Below the pieces are notes generated by a model. The model was given only the letters and a program-made list of their open reading frames with translations, had not been told where the DNA came from and searched no databases. Below, piece by piece: positions 59,701-64,000 of a stretch of 64,000 nucleotides of DNA (positions within the stretch are counted from its first letter, which is position 1; each line of letters opens with the position of its first letter). The position numbers and the translations under genes are program-made. The stretch is taken from positions 16,795,417 to 16,859,416 of the forward strand of contig OZ022584.1 of the NCBI GenBank assembly GCA_963669155.1, written 5' to 3'. Source of the stretch: Arbacia lixula (lineage: Eukaryota; Echinodermata; Echinoidea; Arbacioida; Arbaciidae).

Positions 59701-61067
59701 TGTGTTGATGATGATGATGAGGTCAAAGGTCATCTGGGCACCATTTTAAATATTTGAAAAACAACTTATATGTAGCACTATTAATTGATTGCAAAATCAT
59801 AGAGACTTGTGGTTCGCGATCCACCTTGTATATAGATTATTTTCGTTTTGTTCAGGTCTTTTTGCACAGTATTATCATATATTGCCAAATGAGTCCAGCT
59901 GATGTTTTAATATGTGTATTGATTGAATATAATTGCATTTGTATAGGGTCTTACTTTGGAAATTGGACAAGTGTCAGTCTCTGGATTGTTTTTTTGTATG
60001 ATATTTTTTTTTTAGCAATAAACCAAAATGAATTGAATATACCTCTGAAAAGGGTTAAGACACCTTCTTCTATCTTCTGATTTTGCTCTGACGACTGCGT
60101 AACAAAAGCCTGTCCACTGGTATCAAACCATATTTTTCTTCACCTTTCTCTGGTTTTCCTTCTATTATTTCTTCAAGTATTTTGATGATGATTTTACATA
60201 TAAAAAATGTATTTAAATTATTTGTGTGTTTTTTTCCTGATTTGAATAATTGCTCATCATATTGTCCAGCAGGGCTTGTTTTCTCTGGAGGTATGTTTGT
60301 TTAATAGGTTTTCTATTTTGTTTGTGTTGACAGCAACTTGGAGAGCTAAAGATTATGGCCATGAAGGAGAGCAAAGATTTCAGGAAGGGCATTCACATTC
60401 TGGAATGGTAGGTAAACTTTGTGCAAGCTTATGCAAATAAAGGATAGTTTGTGATTAATATTTGTGTTGGAACTATTTAGCTTTGACATGCTTCTGTTGT
60501 CTTGTGGTCAATATCTGTTATTGAGTTATTAACCCTCGATATGCAACTCAGAATCCTATACAACATTTGTTTGTTTATCACTTTAAAAATATAAGGTAAT
60601 ATTTACATTTGGCTGCCACAAGGTGCATTAAGGGGTCATTTATTCTTTACAAATATTTGTTAATGGAACAAAATAAAAGATTTCTGAGAAGATAAAAACA
60701 TTTTGATTGCATACATAATCAGGCAACATTTAGATTGCATACATTTGGAAACAGTAAAAAATGTGTATCTAACATTCCATTCCTAGATATGTATTTTAAG
60801 TTTTGAATTTGTCTGGCAGAAGCATGGTATATTTTGTGTGCTTGTATAAGCTCAACAAAACATGATGTAACAAAATGTATCTATAGAAAATTGTATAGAA
60901 AAAGTTTTTTGATAGATCAAATCATTCCTTCGTTCTTTTAAGAAATGATAATCATATTATTTTTCTTTCATTCTAGGGAGCACAAGAAGATGATAATGCA
61001 AATAGAAGATTTACTGGAAAAGGCGAAAGTCATTCAGATGCTGAAAGTGTCCAGAGAATTGCAAGGA
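36059..61067 (+). CDS. CFAP43: CFAP43 (cilia- and flagella-associated protein 43), 31 exons, N- and C-terminally incomplete
   Basis: Exons: 36059-36312, 37180-37276, 37809-37976, 38996-39185, 39728-39938, 40340-40578, 40980-41096, 41343-41423, 41950-42202, 43155-43304, 43541-43722, 44355-44635, 45379-45562, 46311-46412, 46907-46984, 47676-47801, 48187-48291, 49072-49188, 50501-50539, 51233-51409, 52608-52814, 53609-53779, 54491-54619, 55379-55498, 56429-56536, 57088-57263, 57849-58086, 58343-58455, 59091-59250, 60334-60407, 60977-61067. All introns are GT-AG, all phases join, and no stop occurs in 1579 codons. The first visible residues RWAQGY, then [37 protein letters not shown] and EWEHKKM match the CFAP43 (WDR96) pattern: WD repeats, then a long coiled coil. 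CFAP43 works with CFAP44 in the axonemal tether of inner-arm dynein f/I1 in motile cilia and sperm flagella. Vertebrate proteins are about 1660 residues, so some 20 N-terminal and 60-100 C-terminal residues are missing. Confidence 0.93.
36365..36570. mobile_element. CFAP43: TTAA-flanked MITE, copy 3 (truncated, inverted), in CFAP43 intron
   Basis: The complement of the first roughly 200 bp of the elements at 15644 and 23353: it runs from TAATCAATAAAGCAGATAT to GGGACGGGCTGTCT, then TTAA at 36571-36574. The central palindrome and the other end are missing. Confidence 0.75.
39430..39620. repeat. dispersed intron repeat, copy 1
   Basis: Shares about 190 bp with 41458-41652 in a later CFAP43 intron: CAGAAGAAATCA, TGCATTAGATGTTGATCA, GATTGATTGCAG, TTGGGGTAGGA and GGCTCACTCTTTGTGGTAC appear in the same order in both. 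Confidence 0.75.
39961..40400 (+). repeat. CFAP43: tandem duplication of the exon 6 acceptor region of CFAP43
   Basis: Two units of about 230 bp, each with two acceptor-like edges. The edges CCTAG|A(T/C)GGTGAGATAAAG fall at 39977 and 40209. The edges GACACCCTAG|ATGGTGA fall at 40112 and at the true exon start, 40340. The decoy at 40112 even keeps an exon-like TCCCCTGATAAAAACCCTGG before a stop. Confidence 0.85.
40567..40760 (+). repeat. CFAP43: tandem duplication of the exon 6 donor region of CFAP43
   Basis: The exon end AGCTCCAAG|GTCTGTTT is repeated at 40658-40672 and (AACTCCAAGGTCTGTTT) at 40741-40757, a spacing of about 85 bp. All three carry the same unusual GTCTGT donor. Confidence 0.85.
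41458..41652. repeat. dispersed intron repeat, copy 2
   Basis: Second copy of the 190-bp sequence at 39430-39620, same orientation, moderately diverged. It lies in the intron between CFAP43 exons 8 and 9. Confidence 0.75.
42349..42532. mobile_element. MITE with AGGGCCCTGTAACATAAAG-type ends
   Basis: The right end, complemented, reads CCAGGGCCCTGTAACATAAAG with TTTGCGATCAATTGCAAAT. The left part has AGCCCTGG and, further in, TAACATAAAGCTTTGCAATC. This is an imperfect fold-back of about 185 bp in a CFAP43 intron. Its ends resemble, but differ from, the GTTGCATAA family. Confidence 0.6.
44676..44843. mobile_element. fold-back MITE (GGTGTTTCACCAAGCTG ends), complete
   Basis: The left arm GGCGGTGTTTCACCAAGCTG, GTTGGTAACTTA, ACTGGTGATCCCTTCTTGTG pairs with the right arm, which complements it through GAACAGCTTGGTGAAACGCC. 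It lies 40 bp after CFAP43 exon 12. A half copy is at 45617-45702. Confidence 0.75.
45189..45231 (+). pseudogene. CFAP43: cryptic duplicate of CFAP43 exon 13 start
   Basis: A 43-bp segment lies between an acceptor (TTCTATAG) and a consensus donor (GTAAGT). It copies the first 30 bases of exon 13 (CTTTAACTCGATGGGAAAGA) and ends in a T run. Splicing it in would give [15 protein letters not shown] and shift the frame of exon 13, so inclusion would be disruptive. It derives from a roughly 190-bp tandem duplication (45040-45230 against 45231-45420). Confidence 0.75.
45617..45702. mobile_element. half copy of the GGTGTTTCACCA MITE
   Basis: GGGGTGTTTCACCACGCCG, then CGACTGGTGACCATTTCTTG and GTGCTAAATCAGATTCTCA match the left arm of the element at 44676-44843. 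The right arm is absent. Confidence 0.7.
48287..48600. repeat. CFAP43: roughly 200-bp tandem duplication after exon 17 of CFAP43
   Basis: GTGTGTTCCCATT, CTAGAAACGTAAACCAAAGC, GGTGAATAGAGAC and CACACCTAATCTTGTTT (48295-48370) recur at 48504-48580 as GTGTGTTCACATT, CCAGAAACGTAGACCAAGG, GGTGAATAAAGAC and GCACCTAATCTTGTTTT. The upstream edge includes the CAAG that ends exon 17. A further roughly 115-bp tandem repeat (GTTAGCTAGATGG / CATTAGCTAGATTG) follows at 48780-48950. Confidence 0.8.
50020..50160. mobile_element. fold-back MITE (ATTGACTGGC ends)
   Basis: The left arm ATTGACTGGCGTTACTTTC, GGGAGATACCAAAAATATTT and ACCCATATTGCC pairs with GGCAATATGAGAC, AAATATATTTGGTATCTCCC and GGCCAGTCAAT on the right. 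The palindrome centres near 50090. Confidence 0.7.
53851..54106 (+). repeat. CFAP43: two degenerate copies of CFAP43 exon 22 3' end in the following intron
   Basis: The true exon end covers 53686-53779. Copy 1 (53851-53935) keeps CTGGCAGCTAAGG, GAGCTAGACAATATGG, AAATTAAGGAGGATGAACTC and AAGAAGGTAGGAG, including the donor, but a G run replaces the middle. Copy 2 (54013-54106) keeps ATGGCTGCTAAGAGGGACAA, GATGGGAGGGCTTGCAG and GATGAACTCAAGG and has lost the donor. The surroundings are purine-rich. Confidence 0.82.
54775..55035. repeat. pyrimidine-rich TTTTCTTCTC array
   Basis: About 260 bp of (TTTTCTTCTC / TTTTCTTCAC)n, roughly 10-bp units, in the intron between CFAP43 exons 23 and 24. Phe/Ser-rich open frames here come from the repeat. 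A near-perfect 24-bp direct repeat (AGCTGATACATGGATCCGTG) follows at 55096-55142. Confidence 0.9.
55519..55661. mobile_element. fold-back MITE, 'GTTGCATAA' family, copy 3
   Basis: Begins 20 bp after the exon 24 donor. The ends CCCTGTTGCATAAGACTCAC and, complemented, CCTGTTGCATAAAACTTACC are near-perfect inverted repeats over about 35 bp; this is the best preserved of the three copies. Confidence 0.8.
56285..56410. repeat. 9-bp AATCCCATC/AATCCCATT array
   Basis: About 13 units just before the acceptor of CFAP43 exon 25. The unit is nine bases, so an Ile-Pro-Ser/Ile-Pro-Leu frame stays open and happens to run in phase into exon 25. Retention of this intron end would add a low-complexity peptide. 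Confidence 0.9.
56540..56905. repeat. GA-rich purine tract
   Basis: About 365 bp of (GA)n, GGAGA and GAAAG starting four bases after the exon 25 donor. The long Ser/Leu-rich frames on the - strand and Arg/Glu-rich frames on the + strand in this interval are products of the tract. Confidence 0.92.
56917..56955 (+). pseudogene. CFAP43: degenerate copy of CFAP43 exon 25 3' end
   Basis: AATTCAGCTGGATGATAAAC then CTCAAGAAAGCTTTCAAG|GTGAC copies the true end GCTGACGAGGATGCTGAACC ... CTCAAGAAGGCTCTCAAG|GTGAG, including a usable GT. GA-rich sequence follows it just as it follows the real exon, so exon end and start of intron were duplicated together. Confidence 0.8.
58684..59013. mobile_element. MITE with 45-bp inverted ends and a hammerhead-like core
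   Basis: The left end AGAGGTTTAAGGTACACCAT, GTGTAAAGTCCTGGGAGGAC, TGAGAT pairs with the right end ATCTCAGTCCTCCCAGGAC, TTTACACATGGTGTACC, GTAAACCTC. It is about 330 bp and sits between CFAP43 exons 28 and 29. The interior (58784-58816) has CTGAAGA, a seven-pair stem with one mismatch, and GAAAC. Confidence 0.75.
59326..59815. mobile_element. GTCTCGCC-type repeat element, copy 2, with nested insertion
   Basis: The left end GCCTCGCCTGAACGAAGTTC and CAGACCTAGTAATCACTT matches 11685-11750. After an interruption at about 59402-59615 it continues with TTTCTTTATTTCTGCATCAA, TTGGTACAAATGA and GAGGTCAAAGGTCA, as in copy 1. Confidence 0.65.
59402..59615. mobile_element. fold-back MITE nested in the GTCTCGCC element
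   Basis: Inverted motifs GCTTTTCACACTGGCA (59458-59473) and TGCCAGTGTGAAAAGC (59583-59598) flank a second pair, AGCCCCATACTATAGGTGGG against CTTAGCCCCACCTTTAGTA. The host element is continuous without this segment when compared with 11685-12172. Confidence 0.6.
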
Positions 61068-61450
61068 GTGAGTACAATCATTTTAATACTTGTTAAAGTT
61101 CTTCCTGTTTATATATTTATTTATTCACCAAGCTAAGTTACCCATTCACTAAGGATTGGTCTCTTTTGGGGCCCTGAAAGATAAATGTATAACATGGTAA
61201 AATGTAAACAGTAATATGAAATCTTTTATTAATTCAAATATTTTTTTTCCAATTTTCCATTAAATATAGAATCCAGAACAACAATAAATGGGCAATCATT
61301 AAATTGGGACTTTCCAATCCCATGCATATCAAGTTAAAGAATATGTAACTCTCTTCCAAGCTGTCACGGGGTTAAGATGTGAACAATCATGCATGAATAG
61401 AAAATCTTACTCAGAGATAGGTGGATGGAAGAAAGATAGAAGGTGAAGGT

Positions 61451-61487
<37 letters not shown>

Positions 61488-62162
61488 GGGGGGGGGGTGG
61501 AGAGAGATAAAAGGAACGTATTGTATAGCTTGTATAAATAAAACAGTTTATGATTTCTTTTAGTCTCTTGGTGTGCCACAAGTGACTTTATTTACAAGTA
61601 ATACACATAGTTTCAATAAAGCAGCAGTTTATCTGACAGACAAATGGTTTAACAAGTAGAATGAGAAAGAGGAAGCTAATATGCTGAAGTTATCAAATGT
61701 GATTTTACAAGTTTCATAAGATTTTACATTACGATTACATTACTACATTATTATTCATGATAATCGTGACTTGCATTTACAAAGGTTGATTGAACTTTAT
61801 GGGACAGTTCATTCATTCATTCATTCATTCATTTGAACCTCTCATTCTGCACAAAACATTTCTTGAACCTGTGTTATTCCAGAACAATGGAGCGAGTCAA
61901 TTCAAACTTCAATATCTTCATACAAACTACCTCATAATAAATTTGGTGATTTTAAAAGAGAAATGATGATAACACATACATAGTTCTGTTACTGCCCCTG
62001 TGAATTTTGTCAGGGGGGTGCTGACAATTTCTGTGGGTGCATTATGATTTTGGCAGGTGTCTTGAGTTTCATTACTGAAAACTGCAGAGGTAGTGGAGGG
62101 TTGCGCAGAACTTTTTATAGCTTGTGATTTACCTTACACAAGCTGCGTGTTGTATCTGCCTG

Positions 62163-62217
<55 letters not shown>

Positions 62218-63013
62218 TGTGTGAGTGTGAATCATGCAAGGTGAAGGTTGCTCATGCTTTGTACGTTTGTGAAGAATAACCTTTTTTCAGTTGCCTTTGT
62301 CAAAAAGCAATGAGTGTAATCGAAGCAAAGAATTGTGTCACAGTAAATGTGTACATTCTGTCAAAGTTTGAGTTCTCAAATAAATGTCAGGAACTTCCTC
62401 TTTTTGAAGCCTCCATTTCTATGAATTTGCAATTCATTATGTCATGGATCAAAGGGTTAATGCCAGAATATGCTTTGTGTGTTCTATTGAGGGGTGATGA
62501 TCTCATTTCAGATATTACCCGGTAGTCAATCAAGCATATATATTTGTAGGCATGCACGTAACTATACTGTTTTTGAGCCTAGAAATAACAGAGAATTAAT
62601 ACATTTTTGAATGAATGAAATAGGATAGTATGTAGTGCTTTATTCATCATTTTATAAGTGCTATTAGACTGTGTGGATTTTTTGTTGAAATATGCTACTC
62701 ATGATATTGAAGCATCACACATGCACATAAAGTGCACATAAGCAAATATTGTTTGAGGCAAGCGTAGGGCAAATGAGAAAATCAAAACAATGCTTTCTGC
62801 CTCATTTCGTGATGAGGTTTGACGTTATCACTTCTGCATAATTATATACAAATTCTAAAAAGACCAAATCGTTACCAAAAGTGTTGAATAGAGTGGTTAT
62901 ATTACAAATAATATTTTTTATTCTTTATTTTATGGTTGATATTTTCACCCTTCAACCTTCCAAGGAACATGTCATTAGATATGATAAGTTATTTTGTCCA
63001 TGGGTACTTTATT
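61068..63013. other. CFAP43 downstream intron or 3' flank with microsatellites
   Basis: No exon continuing the CFAP43 frame in phase 0 was found. The interval contains (GA)n at 61450-61490 followed by G9, (ATTC)n at 61809-61832 and (GT)n at 62164-62212. The open frame at 62310-62525 follows an acceptor-like TTTTTTCAG but does not stay open from that acceptor. Confidence 0.45.
62164..62212. repeat. (GT)n microsatellite
   Basis: About 24 uninterrupted GT dinucleotides followed by imperfect GGGTGTGTGTGAGTG. Confidence 0.95.
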
Positions 63014-63150
63014 GTCTCGCCCACCGGAGGTGAAGGCGAGACTAAGGGATCCAAATGGCGTCCGTCCGTCGTCCGTCCGTCGTCCGTCCGTCGTCCGTCC
63101 GTCGTCCGTCCGTCGTCCGTCCGTCGTCCGTCGTCCGTCGTCCGTCACAA
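63014..63150. repeat. GTCTCGCC hairpin and GTCCGTCC array
   Basis: TTGTCTCGCCCACCGGAGG then TGAAGGCGAGAC makes a hairpin with 8-bp GTCTCGCC/GGCGAGAC arms. An 11-bp (CGTCCGTCGTC)n array follows (63059-63147). This is the same end signature as the elements at 11685 and 59326. Confidence 0.85.
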
Positions 63151-64000
63151 ATGTTAAAGTTTACCTGCAAGACTCTCTTATGATCCATAACTTCACATGG
63201 GTTGCTTGGATTACAACCTAACTTGGGTCATAGATGCACTGGGGGTACCTTCATGTTATGGTGGCGTTGGAGGTCACATGATAAGGTCAAAGGTCATTTG
63301 AGGTCATACGTTAAAGTTTACCTGCAAGACTCTCTTTTGACAAATAACTTCACATAGGTTGCTTGGATTACAACCTAACTTGGGTCATAGATGCACTGGG
63401 GGTACCTTCATGTTATGGTGCTGTTGGAGGTCACAGGATAAGGTCAAAGGTCATTTGAGGTCATACGTTACAGTTTACCTGCAAGACTCTCTTTTGACAA
63501 ATAACTTCACATGGGTTGCTTGGATTACAACCTAACTTGGGTCATAGATGCACTGGGGGTACCTTCATGTTATGGTACCGTTGGAGGTCACAGGATAAGG
63601 TCAAAGGTAATTTGAGGTCATACGTTAAAGTTTACCTGCAAGACTCTCTTTTGACAAATAACTTCACATGGGTTGCTTGGATTACAACCTAACTTGGGTC
63701 ATAGATGCACTGGGGGTACCTTCATGTTATGGTGCTGTTGGAGGTCACAGGATAAGGTCAAAGGTCATTTGAGGTCATACGTTAAAGTTTACCTGCAAGA
63801 CTCTCTTTTGACAAATAACTTCACATGGGTTGCTTGGATTACAACCTAACTTGGGTCATAGATGCACTGGGGGTACCTACATGTTATGGTGCTGTTGGAG
63901 GTCACAGGATAAGGTCAAAGGTAATTTGAGGTCATACGTTAAAGTTTACCTGCAAGACTCTCTTTTGACAAATAACTTCACATAGGTTGCTTGGATTACA
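63151..64000. repeat. 157-bp satellite with DR1 motifs
   Basis: The landmark GTTAAAGTTTACCTGCAAG recurs every 157 bp (63153, 63310, 63467, 63624, 63781, 63938). Units are over 95 percent alike by eye and run off the right edge. Each unit ends GGTCACAGGATAAGGTCAAA, GGTCATTTGAGGTCATACG, holding AGGTCA-A-AGGTCA (for example 63284-63296). Confidence 0.93.

Larger units (their letters stand above)
45379..61067 (+). other. CFAP43: CFAP43 coiled-coil half (exons 13-31)
   Basis: About 838 residues, mostly charged helical sequence ([55 protein letters not shown]). Less helical breaks occur in exon 20 ([14 protein letters not shown]-like acidic, then Gly-rich GGQYGGGND) and in exon 27 ([18 protein letters not shown], low complexity). 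Conserved landmarks are ELHTR, YRRRPR, LKQGQVE and EWEHKKM. The frame remains open at the last exon, which ends LQG at the donor GTGAGT; the final C-terminal exon(s) lie beyond 64000 or were not found in 61068-64000. Confidence 0.88.

Overview
This is metazoan nuclear DNA: AT-rich, with GC-richer exons split by GT-AG introns, many fold-back MITE-like elements, tandem satellites and a decayed non-LTR retrotransposon. The proteins (a ciliary CFAP43 orthologue, a basigin/neuroplastin-type tail, a CaRF-like domain) and the repeat types suggest a marine invertebrate deuterostome, perhaps an echinoderm. That placement is inference; the sequence alone does not fix the species. No bacterial, CRISPR or plasmid feature is present, and I recognise no tRNA or rRNA gene.

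Layout. (1) 1-22000 is repeat-dominated. A 246-bp minisatellite lies at 1-1085 on one strand and, as a longer array, at about 18310-21870 on the other. Between them are two inverted copies of a composite fold-back element built from about 363-bp tandem units (3816-8530 and 14797-18296) and a nearly G-free 13-bp minisatellite (8711-10480). Set into this are two exons of a CaRF/ALS2CR8-like domain (2804-3756) and the last two coding exons of a basigin/neuroplastin-like membrane protein (10682-11571). (2) 22000-31800 has no convincing gene. It holds four copies of one fold-back family, a 313-bp tandem duplication, a 560-bp MITE with GGTGGTATTACAGAA ends, and a CpG-richer stretch (about 28800-31300) that may contain a promoter. 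(3) 31801-34010 is a 5'-truncated, twice-frameshifted CR1/Jockey-superfamily LINE. (4) 36059-61067 is the main gene: 31 consecutive exons of CFAP43 on the + strand, in unbroken frame for 1579 codons, lacking only a short first coding exon and the C-terminal end beyond the window. (5) 61068-64000 has microsatellites and a 157-bp satellite whose units carry a DR1 nuclear-receptor-type motif.

The most unusual signal is inside CFAP43. At least seven exon edges (both edges of exon 6; acceptors of exons 10, 13 and 16; 3' ends of exons 22 and 25), and probably an eighth (the exon 17 donor side), have degenerate tandem copies in the adjacent intron, often with an intact AG or GT. The gene has therefore accumulated decoy splice sites and exon fragments by repeated short tandem duplication across exon-intron boundaries. 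The best candidate for an undescribed mobile system is the composite fold-back element that travels with the minisatellite.
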